In this document: piece after piece, positions 1-6,406 of the stretch
Numbering within the stretch: position 1 is the stretch's first letter
Layout: every line of letters starts with the position of its first letter
Source: Gammaproteobacteria bacterium
Lineage (GTDB): Bacteria; Pseudomonadota; Gammaproteobacteria; Enterobacterales; Alteromonadaceae
Length of the DNA: 8,274 nucleotides
Assembly (NCBI GenBank): GCA_027484495.1
Contig: JAIXSW010000578.1
Coordinates: 1-8,274, forward strand
Direction of reading: 5' to 3'
Notes under the pieces: model-generated
The model's database searches: none
The model's input: the letters and a program-made list of their open reading frames with translations, nothing else
Told to the model about the DNA's origin: nothing
Program-made: the position numbers and the translations under genes

Positions 1-780
1 ATGATCTACTACCCGCTCAGCACGCTCATGCTGGCGGGGATTCGTGACATCTTGATCATCTCCACCCCCCAAGACACACCGCGGTTCGAACAGCTTCTGG
101 GGGACGGCAGCCGCTGGGGCCTAAACCTGCAATATGCCGTACAACCCTCTCCGGACGGCCTCGCTCAAGCCTTTATCATCGGGGAAGACTTTATCGGCGA
201 ATCCCCATCAGCCTTGGTACTCGGCGACAACATTTTCTACGGCCATGACTTCCACCATCTGCTAGCCAACGCCGCAGCACGTGAAGAAGGCGCCAGCGTA
301 TTTGCCTATCATGTGCACGATCCTGATCGGTACGGCGTAGCCGAATTCGATACTAACGGCAAAGTACTTTCCCTGGAGGAAAAACCACAACAACCCAAAT
401 CTAACTATGCAGTTACCGGTCTTTACTTCTATGACAATCAAGTCGTCGAGCTGGCTAAAAGCCTTCAGCCTTCTCCGCGCGGTGAACTCGAAATTACAGA
501 CCTCAATCGCCTGTATCTGGAAAAGGGCCAACTCGGCGTAGAAATCATGGGCCGCGGTTACGCCTGGCTGGACACCGGTACGCACGAATCGCTGCTAGAG
601 GCTGGTCAGTTCATCGCCACTCTGGAAAATCGCCAAGGTCTGAAAGTTGCCTGCCCAGAAGAAATTGCCTATCGCCAGCAATGGATTACCGCGGAACAGC
701 TAGCCATTCTCGCCGCCCCGCTGGCCAAAAATGGTTACGGCCAATACCTAAAGCGCCTACTCAACGAGACTGTTTACTGA
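1..780 (+). CDS. rfbA: Glucose-1-phosphate thymidylyltransferase, 5'-partial
   Basis: RmlA/RfbA joins glucose-1-phosphate to dTTP to give dTDP-glucose, the first step of cytoplasmic dTDP-L-rhamnose synthesis. The visible 259 residues match the E. coli enzyme closely from about its residue 36 onward. The ATG at base 1 is therefore an internal methionine, and roughly 35 N-terminal residues, including the GGSGTRLYP nucleotide-binding loop, lie left of the window. Visible motifs are LVLGDNIFYG (residues 72-81, with D76 at the metal-binding Asp111 position), SLEEKP (124-129) and WLDTGTH (189-195, with D191 at the second metal-binding Asp226 position). The C-terminus is intact. The stop overlaps the start of rfbC by one base, so the two are translationally coupled. 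Base composition is higher in G+C than in the wzm-wzt block downstream, as expected for the more conserved rml genes. Identification is secure; only the start is missing. Confidence 0.96.
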   Translation: MIYYPLSTLMLAGIRDILIISTPQDTPRFEQLLGDGSRWGLNLQYAVQPSPDGLAQAFIIGEDFIGESPSALVLGDNIFYGHDFHHLLANAAAREEGASVFAYHVHDPDRYGVAEFDTNGKVLSLEEKPQQPKSNYAVTGLYFYDNQVVELAKSLQPSPRGELEITDLNRLYLEKGQLGVEIMGRGYAWLDTGTHESLLEAGQFIATLENRQGLKVACPEEIAYRQQWITAEQLAILAAPLAKNGYGQYLKRLLNETVY

Positions 781-1325
781 TGAACGTCACACGCCTAGCC
801 ATCCCAGACGTCTTGCTCCTGGAGCCCAAAGCATTCGGCGATGACCGCGGGTTCTTTTTCGAGAGCTTCAACCAGAAGCGCTTCGAAGAAGCCATCGGTA
901 GAACAGTCAACTTCGTGCAAGACAACCATTCACGCTCGACTAAGGGTGTTTTGCGTGGACTGCACTACCAGATCCAGCAACCTCAAGGAAAACTAGTCCG
1001 CGTAGTTGCAGGCGAGGTATTCGACGTTGCGGTAGATTTGCGAAAAAGCTCACCCAGCTTTGGTCATTGGGTCGGCGAGTTACTGTCAGCAGACAACAAG
1101 CGTCAACTCTGGGTTCCCGAGGGTTTCGCACATGGATTCATAGTACTTAGCGAAACTGCTGATTTTCTCTACAAAACAACCAACTACTACGCTCCAGAGT
1201 TCGAGCGCTGCATAACTTGGAATGACTCTACGATTGATATTGCTTGGCCCAGCAGCATGCAACCGATACTTTCAGCAAAGGATCAAGCAGGCCACCCATT
1301 AGCACAAGCTGAAACATTTAACTGA
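780..1325 (+). CDS. rfbC: dTDP-4-dehydrorhamnose 3,5-epimerase
   Basis: RmlC/RfbC epimerises C3 and C5 of dTDP-4-keto-6-deoxyglucose, the third step toward dTDP-L-rhamnose. The 181-residue product has normal family length and a cupin-type sequence. Visible motifs are RGLHYQ (residues 59-64, containing the catalytic-base histidine H62), K71, VPEGFAHGF (112-120), the tyrosine pair in NYYAPE (135-140) and the SAKD segment, whose D168 would partner H62. The ATG at 780 is chosen because it overlaps the rfbA stop as TGATG and gives the canonical N-terminus; a longer in-frame reading from about 681 would run through rfbA in another frame. No strong Shine-Dalgarno precedes it, which fits coupling to rfbA. 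The rmlA-rmlC order is the usual tail of an rmlBDAC operon; rmlB and rmlD would lie to the left, outside the window. It is probably the last gene of that transcript, since a palindrome and a 405-bp gap follow. Confidence 0.95.
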   Translation: MNVTRLAIPDVLLLEPKAFGDDRGFFFESFNQKRFEEAIGRTVNFVQDNHSRSTKGVLRGLHYQIQQPQGKLVRVVAGEVFDVAVDLRKSSPSFGHWVGELLSADNKRQLWVPEGFAHGFIVLSETADFLYKTTNYYAPEFERCITWNDSTIDIAWPSSMQPILSAKDQAGHPLAQAETFN

Positions 1326-1365
1326 TGCAGCTATTACCTTGGACGTTAAAGTCAGCCAAAATTTC

Positions 1366-1393
1366 CGTGAAAGCAGGCATGCCTGCTTTCGCG
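1366..1393 (+). terminator. Perfect palindrome, possible terminator of the rml operon
   Basis: The arms GAAAGCAGGC (1369-1378) and GCCTGCTTTC (1381-1390) are exact reverse complements around a two-base AT centre. The stem can be lengthened outward to 1366-1393 through one G-U wobble. As RNA this is a strong hairpin of up to 13 pairs with a CAUG tip, 40 bases after the rfbC stop. No T-run follows immediately; the first clear one is ATTTTT near 1409-1414. It is therefore not a textbook intrinsic terminator. It could act as a terminator in either direction, as an mRNA 3'-end stabiliser or as a dyad binding site. The palindrome is certain; its role is inferred. Confidence 0.45.
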
Positions 1394-1719
1394 CGCATAA
1401 AAATAAAAATTTTTCTCCAAACCTCCAGCCTTGCAGTAAATACAGCCGCAACTCGAATCTAGGAGCATGATCGCACTGCGACACCGCACACCGGCCCTAA
1501 TGAGCCAAAGCAAGCATAACCGCCGATTGATGCAGCGCCAAAAAAGCGTACCGAAGCATGCCCACAACCATCCAGACATACATCAGGACCGAGCCTAAGC
1601 GATGAGAACGTCGACCGCAGGCAGAGCGCATCTCAATATCAAAGTAAAACCTAAAAAAGCGGACGCACCAACTGCGTCAGATCGGCGAAATCCACTTATG
1701 CCTCGTGCATTAGATCAGT

Positions 1720-1725
1720 AAGGAG
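1720..1725 (+). promoter_or_regulatory. Shine-Dalgarno site of wzm
   Basis: AAGGAG lies five bases before the ATG at 1731. It is the strongest ribosome binding site in the window and fixes the wzm start. It suggests that the operon's first gene is translated independently, while wzt and the fusion gene are overlapping and probably coupled. Confidence 0.8.
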
Positions 1726-1730
1726 CGAAC

Positions 1731-2585
1731 ATGGCTGCCCCTCAAGTCACCATAAATCCTCACTCAGCTCCCTCAGTTTCACCTATTGCTCTTATTGCAA
1801 ATCTGTGGAGAAACAGACAAATAACACTCCAAATGAGCATGAGAGAAATACGCGGAAGGTATAAAGGATCCGCACTAGGAATAGCGTGGTCACTATTAAC
1901 CCCCATCCTCATGCTCATAGTTTATACATTTGTATTCTCTGAAATATTCAAAGCGAAATGGGGAGATGCAGACGCAAGTCAGAGCAAAGCTCAATTTGCA
2001 GTGATTTTATTCACAGGAGTCATAGTCCTAAACTTCTTCTGCGAAATCATAAGCAGAGCGCCGACAACAATCATAGAAAATTCAAATTTTGTAAAGAAAG
2101 TAATTTTCCCCATAGAGATACTTCCACTTGTTGCAATAATATCCGCCCTATTTAACAGCACCACCAACATCATCGTACTTATAGCAGCACTCCTTATTTT
2201 CAACGGATCGATACCATGGACAGCACTGCTTATTCCGTTGGTAATACTTCCACTTGCATTCCTCGCCTTAGGGCTATCATGGCTTTTGGCTGCACTAGGC
2301 GTATTTATAAGAGACATAGGACAGGCAATAAACATCCTGACAGCTCTATTAATGTTTCTATCTCCTGTATTTTACCCTCTCAGTGCAGTGCCAGAATTTT
2401 TTCGCAACGTTCTGCTACTAAACCCCCTTACATTCATAATAGAACAGTCACGCGCAGTGCTCATATGGGGAAATCCACCTAACTGGGATGGATTATTAAT
2501 TTATTATACCGCGGCCCTAACTGTCGCATTTATAGGATACGCCTGGTTTCAAAAAACCAGAAAGGGCTTTGCAGATGTCCTCTGA
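1731..2585 (+). CDS. wzm: ABC-2 type polysaccharide export permease (Wzm)
   Basis: This is the membrane subunit of an ABC transporter that moves lipid-linked O-polysaccharide across the inner membrane, working as a dimer with Wzt. The 284 residues are normal for the family. A soluble N-terminal stretch is followed by the ABC-2 signature region with MREIRGRYKGSALGIAWSLL (residues 37-56). Hydrophobic segments lie at roughly 50-73, 88-108, 125-156, 162-190, 198-217 and 255-273, consistent with six membrane spans. The FxRDIGQ coupling segment (192-198) and SPVFYPLSAVP (211-221) are typical of Wzm/TagG permeases. The ATG has a good AAGGAG site. The 3' end overlaps wzt by 11 bases, as expected for subunits made together. 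Codon use shifts here toward ATA, AGA and A/T-ending codons compared with rfbA-rfbC, a sign that the cassette was acquired separately. The transported polymer cannot be read from this gene alone. Confidence 0.93.
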   Translation: MAAPQVTINPHSAPSVSPIALIANLWRNRQITLQMSMREIRGRYKGSALGIAWSLLTPILMLIVYTFVFSEIFKAKWGDADASQSKAQFAVILFTGVIVLNFFCEIISRAPTTIIENSNFVKKVIFPIEILPLVAIISALFNSTTNIIVLIAALLIFNGSIPWTALLIPLVILPLAFLALGLSWLLAALGVFIRDIGQAINILTALLMFLSPVFYPLSAVPEFFRNVLLLNPLTFIIEQSRAVLIWGNPPNWDGLLIYYTAALTVAFIGYAWFQKTRKGFADVL

Positions 2586-3957
2586 GAACTACGCAATACG
2601 CGTAAAAAATATAAGTAAGTATTACGAAATATACCGCAACCCACAGGATCGACTAAAACAATTCCTTTTACCGACAATAAGAAGCGCCCTCAGGCGCACA
2701 CCAAAAAAATATTATAAAGAGTACTGGGCTCTAAAAAACATATCTTTTGATATAAAGAAAGGAGAAACCATTGGCATCGTCGGCCGAAATGGGGCCGGGA
2801 AATCAACACTCCTTCAAATAATATGCGGAACACTTCACCCTTCCGAGGGGAATATAGAGATAAATGGCCGTATTGCTGCACTCCTTGAACTGGGATCCGG
2901 CTTTAATCCGGAATTCTCGGGAAGGGAAAATATATTCCTAAATGCATCAGTTCTAGGTCTGAGCCGAAGCGAGGTTGAAAGTCGCTACGATGATATAGTT
3001 GCGTTCTCTGAGATAGCAGACTTCATTGACCAACCTGTAAAGACATATTCAAGCGGGATGTATGTACGCCTAGCATTCTCGGTCATAGCGCACGTAAACG
3101 CAGACATTCTAGTAATTGACGAGGCTCTTGCAGTAGGAGATGTATTTTTTCAACAAAAATGCATGCGCTTCTTAAGAGCACATCAAGCAGCTGGCGGGAC
3201 AGTAATTTTTGTCAGCCATGATACCAGTGCCGTAGTAAATCTGTGTGAGCGTGGAGTACTACTTTCCAAATCAGCCCCCCCCTTAGTAGATACAACAGAA
3301 GCCATATGTAGGACCTATATTAAAGATCTTTACTCCGAGAAAGAACAATCTATCGAAGCACAAATAGACGACTATAGAAATACCGAGAAACCCGAATTTT
3401 CAGCCCAAGGAAGATTTGAAAAAATCGAATCCACTAGGCTCCCTGATAACGTTATTAGAGTCTCACCTTTTAGAAAAAATGCTGAGTCATTTGGAAAACA
3501 AGGCATACGAATTATTGATGCCTGGTTCGAAAATGGTGATGGAAACAGGGCAAACTCATTGATCGGCGGTGCCGCAGTCAAATTAAATATAGTGGCCGAA
3601 GCTCTCGAGAACATTAGCAATCTTGCATTCGGCATAATGATAAAAGATCGTCTTGGCCAGTATCTATTTGCGGAAGGGACTGATTTAGCATTTCGCAACA
3701 CAGGATTGAAGGCAAGAGCAACAGAAAAGGTAAGTGTTTGCTTTTCGTTCAAGATGCCAATCTTTATTCAAGGCGACTATTCAATCAACATCGCAGTTGC
3801 CGATGGCATAGGAGATGATCACGTGCAGCATCATTGGCTAAATGATGCGATGGCCCTTCATAGCCTTAATAGCCACCTCGCCCATGGCATCTGTGGACTA
3901 CAAGACTTAAGCATGAGCATAACTATAAGCTCAAATGCCAGCACGGAGCTTGAATGA
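2575..3957 (+). CDS. wzt: O-antigen export ATPase with C-terminal substrate-recognition domain (Wzt)
   Basis: Wzt powers Wzm by ATP hydrolysis on the cytoplasmic face. Starting from ATG 2575 it has 460 residues. The ABC domain covers about 6-250, with Walker A GRNGAGKST (70-78), the Wzt-type segment LELGSGFNPEFSGREN (105-119), signature YSSGMYVRLAF (158-168), Walker B ILVIDEAL (178-185, catalytic E183) and switch histidine H215 in VSHD. After a linker of about 60 residues comes a beta-rich domain (about 305-452) in the place of the Wzt carbohydrate-binding domain. In E. coli O8/O9a that domain binds the methylated chain end and is needed for export. Its presence separates this gene from short TagH-type ATPases and fits the methyltransferase encoded next door. 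A TTG at 2569 is an alternative start. ATG is preferred, with an AAAGGG-like site about nine bases upstream. An eight-C tract at 3275-3282 sits at the domain boundary. Confidence 0.93.
   Translation: MSSENYAIRVKNISKYYEIYRNPQDRLKQFLLPTIRSALRRTPKKYYKEYWALKNISFDIKKGETIGIVGRNGAGKSTLLQIICGTLHPSEGNIEINGRIAALLELGSGFNPEFSGRENIFLNASVLGLSRSEVESRYDDIVAFSEIADFIDQPVKTYSSGMYVRLAFSVIAHVNADILVIDEALAVGDVFFQQKCMRFLRAHQAAGGTVIFVSHDTSAVVNLCERGVLLSKSAPPLVDTTEAICRTYIKDLYSEKEQSIEAQIDDYRNTEKPEFSAQGRFEKIESTRLPDNVIRVSPFRKNAESFGKQGIRIIDAWFENGDGNRANSLIGGAAVKLNIVAEALENISNLAFGIMIKDRLGQYLFAEGTDLAFRNTGLKARATEKVSVCFSFKMPIFIQGDYSINIAVADGIGDDHVQHHWLNDAMALHSLNSHLAHGICGLQDLSMSITISSNASTELE
3275..3282 (+). repeat. Run of eight C inside wzt
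   Basis: This homopolymer encodes parts of A234-P235-P236 at the junction of the ATPase domain and the linker. It is the longest C-run I noticed in the window; others reach six (65-70, 4844-4849 region, 5931-5936). Loss of one C puts TAG directly after the tract, and gain of one C reaches TAG about ten codons later. Either change would leave an ATPase domain without the recognition domain. Confidence 0.9.
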
Positions 3958-6403
3958 AGTGATTATCACAAAATATGGCAAGATGAATATTATCCCGTCC
4001 GACAGGATAATCTCACACTCCCTATCCCTTTACGGCGAGTGGGCCGGGGATGAATTGAGCTTCCTTGAAAACCTATTAAAACCCGGCATGTGCGTACTAG
4101 ATATTGGTGCGTTTATCGGAACCCATACACTTGCCTTCGCTCGTCTCGTAGGAGAATCGGGGGAAGTCCACTCATTTGAGCCACGCAAAGAGATATATGA
4201 AGTTCTCTGCTCAAATATCGAAGCCAATCAGTTAAAGCATGTTAAAGCGCTCAATATGGGGCTTTCAGACTCCGAAGGCGCTATATCACTCCAGTCAGTT
4301 GATATCACTGAAAACTCGAACTTTGGCGGCCTCAGCATCGAGACACCAATTAATGATACAACCCCTGACATGTACAGCGTTCCTATATCAACTGTCGACA
4401 TGCTTGATGTGGCGAAAGTTGATTTTATGAAGCTTGACGTCGAGGGCATGGAACGGAGGGTACTGGAGGGTGCTACAGCGGTTATCACCAGAGACCAACC
4501 AATCATCTTCTGCGAATGCAACTCACTATCATCAGGTTGTGAGATAGTTGATTTTTGCAAACCACACAACTACCGCGCATTCGTACTTTCCAGCCCCGCG
4601 TATAATTCAGAAAACTTTAACGGCGTCACAGATAATATTTTCGGTGGCGCCACTGAAATCTCATTACTACTAATACCAGAAAATAAATTAAATATTACAA
4701 ATTTTGGCAATCACCACAAAAAAATAGTTGCATTAGATAACATTGAAGACCTTGTTCTACCGCTTCTGCACAAGCCACAGTACTCAGAGGAAGTTTTAGC
4801 CCACACTAACACCGCATCAGTAATGGGCTTGAAATTCTCATCCCCCCTGTCCAGGGAACAAAGCCAAATAATTGACCAAAAAACAGAAGAAATAACCTCA
4901 TTGAAGAGTGAGATATTTAATCTAACGGAGTCTCTTAAAGTTTCCAGCAATAAAATATCGCTACTCCAAGAAGATATACGACTAGCGCGGCTAGATATTC
5001 AACGCATACTTACTTCTTCTTCATGGCGGATCACAAGCCCTCTTCGGACATGCATGGCAATTGTGCGGAAAACCCTCAAACCATACCGCATGTGGAAAGA
5101 ATACTCAAAGAAGCGGCCAGGCATTAACGGCGTTAAACAGCTAGCTCACGTTACACTGCTCGAGTTTAAGTCGAACGGCGTATTTGGCGTATTTAGAAGA
5201 ATCAGTGAATTTCGCCAGGCACCACCCTCTTCAGTCGATAGCAATTCGTCCATAATAAAGGAGGGGGTCAAAGAAATTAGCGAACTTAAACGCGTATTAG
5301 AAGACAAATCTCTCACTATCGATACTATAATATTTGATCACAATGGCGGAGGTGGATCCAACCAATACACTTCCCAACTTATAAATTCAGAAATAACAGA
5401 CAAAAAAACATGCCTGAGGATTTATTTCTGGGAGAGTTCCTGGCACGCACAACTCAGAATCAACACCAGTGACGATCACCAAATCTACACCATCAATGAT
5501 CAGAAAGAGCTATTTGAGTGCTTGAGCATTTCGCGCGCAGATAAAATTATTATTAATTCACTTTACGGTTACAAATCTATTGAAACCGCAATAAAGTCTA
5601 TTATTGATCTTAAAAAACATTTGAAGTGCCCACTGGACTTCAAGGTTCACGACTTTCACGCCCTTTGCCCCTCTCCACACCTATCCAATGTCGAGAATAA
5701 ATATTGCGGCATCCCAGATGATCATAAAATTTGCAAAGCATGCCTGCCCAAAAACCTTCACTGGTACCATAGTTGGCTGAATAAGGACGACATACCATTA
5801 GAAATTGATACATGGCGTGAGCCTTTTCAATTTCTGTTCGACTCCTGCGACATCATAACGCTTTTTGACGAGTCATCTGCGGATATATTGAGAAAGGGCT
5901 TCGACATAGATGAAGGAAAAATTCGTGTAACCCCCCATGATCGACTCAGTTTCAAGTGTGAAACCAAATTAAGCGTAAAGCCACAAATCAATATTGGAGT
6001 AATAGGAACCCTTTCCCACATCAAAGGAGGCGATGTAATAAAAGATCTGTGTAGCCACATCGATAAGGAAAAACTTAGAGTTCCAGTGACAATTATAGGT
6101 GAAAGCCATACAAGACTTCCAAGTAGTGCAATTATTCATGGGCGCTACTCTGCGAATGAACTTCCTCTGCTCATAGATTCTCATAAAGTTAGCGTGATTT
6201 TTATGGCATCAATTGTTCCAGAAACTTTCAGCTATACAATTTCAGAAGCCATAGAGATGGGCTTACCAATCATTTCATTTGATATCGGTGCTCAAGGAAG
6301 GCGAGTCAAACAGTATCGACTGGGCAAAGTCGTACCGCTGGGTGCATCCTCTCAGGAAATCTTGTCGGCTGCTGAGTATGTCCACAATCTTGCCAAGGTA
6401 TAA
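3935..6403 (+). CDS. FkbM methyltransferase / coiled coil / glycosyltransferase fusion
   Basis: This is a cytoplasmic 822-residue protein with three parts. Residues 10-260 are an FkbM-family SAM methyltransferase, with motif I VLDIGAFIGTHTLAF (54-68), acidic FEP (81-83) and the family signature KLDVEGMERRVLEGA (166-180). Residues 309-358 form a coiled coil with I/L at 313, 320, 327, 334, 341, 348 and 355. Next come SSSWRITSPLR (361-371), a motif often linking coiled coils to glycosyltransferases in O-antigen proteins, and a basic region. Residues 463-822 form a GT-B, GT4-like glycosyltransferase. It has a glycine-rich DHNGGGGSNQY (468-478), four cysteines (578, 591, 600, 603), a GTLSHIKGGD Rossmann start (691-700) and the EX7E motif E763...E771. 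The start is uncertain: ATG 3935 overlaps wzt by 23 bases, whereas GTG 3959 has a better ribosome site. The protein probably both extends and O-methylates the polysaccharide exported by Wzm/Wzt. Sugar and linkage are unknown. Confidence 0.88.
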   Translation: MPARSLNEVIITKYGKMNIIPSDRIISHSLSLYGEWAGDELSFLENLLKPGMCVLDIGAFIGTHTLAFARLVGESGEVHSFEPRKEIYEVLCSNIEANQLKHVKALNMGLSDSEGAISLQSVDITENSNFGGLSIETPINDTTPDMYSVPISTVDMLDVAKVDFMKLDVEGMERRVLEGATAVITRDQPIIFCECNSLSSGCEIVDFCKPHNYRAFVLSSPAYNSENFNGVTDNIFGGATEISLLLIPENKLNITNFGNHHKKIVALDNIEDLVLPLLHKPQYSEEVLAHTNTASVMGLKFSSPLSREQSQIIDQKTEEITSLKSEIFNLTESLKVSSNKISLLQEDIRLARLDIQRILTSSSWRITSPLRTCMAIVRKTLKPYRMWKEYSKKRPGINGVKQLAHVTLLEFKSNGVFGVFRRISEFRQAPPSSVDSNSSIIKEGVKEISELKRVLEDKSLTIDTIIFDHNGGGGSNQYTSQLINSEITDKKTCLRIYFWESSWHAQLRINTSDDHQIYTINDQKELFECLSISRADKIIINSLYGYKSIETAIKSIIDLKKHLKCPLDFKVHDFHALCPSPHLSNVENKYCGIPDDHKICKACLPKNLHWYHSWLNKDDIPLEIDTWREPFQFLFDSCDIITLFDESSADILRKGFDIDEGKIRVTPHDRLSFKCETKLSVKPQINIGVIGTLSHIKGGDVIKDLCSHIDKEKLRVPVTIIGESHTRLPSSAIIHGRYSANELPLLIDSHKVSVIFMASIVPETFSYTISEAIEMGLPIISFDIGAQGRRVKQYRLGKVVPLGASSQEILSAAEYVHNLAKV
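3945..3948 (+). promoter_or_regulatory. Possible Shine-Dalgarno for an alternative GTG start of the fusion gene
   Basis: GGAG lies ten bases before GTG 3959, which is in frame with the fusion gene and begins two bases after the last base of the wzt stop. The upstream ATG at 3935 has no recognisable ribosome binding site. The true start may therefore be GTG 3959, eight codons shorter. The conserved FkbM-like sequence begins only around ITKYGKM, so protein similarity does not settle it. Confidence 0.45.
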
Positions 6404-6406
6404 AAT

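Larger units (their letters stand above)
1326..1730. other. 405-bp non-coding gap between rml genes and the export operon
   Basis: No convincing gene lies here. Forward reading frames are short, such as one of about 32 codons from ATG 1500. The two reverse frames of 61 and 75 codons have Cys/Trp-rich low-complexity products and no ribosome binding site. I see no ops/JUMPstart core (GGCGGTAG) and no good sigma-70 -35/-10 pair. The segment contains the 1366-1393 palindrome, an A+T-rich stretch near 1396-1420, and the wzm ribosome binding site at its right end. A promoter for the wzm operon would be expected here because the gap separates two gene blocks of different base composition, but I cannot point to one. 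Confidence 0.6.

Noticed and set aside
1..3. ATG at base 1 as the true start of rfbA
   Set aside because: Alignment by memory with E. coli RmlA places this methionine at about residue 36, inside the DKPMIYYPLS segment. The nucleotide-binding loop would be missing, so the gene is cut by the window edge.
1352..1579. Minus-strand 75-codon frame (and the 61-codon one at 1299-1484) as small genes in the gap
   Set aside because: They have no ribosome binding site, odd Cys/Trp-rich composition and no recognisable motif, and they read through the palindrome. Chance frames are more likely.
1326..1730. ops/JUMPstart element for RfaH-type antitermination
   Set aside because: No GGCGGTAG core or close variant could be found upstream of wzm on the plus strand.
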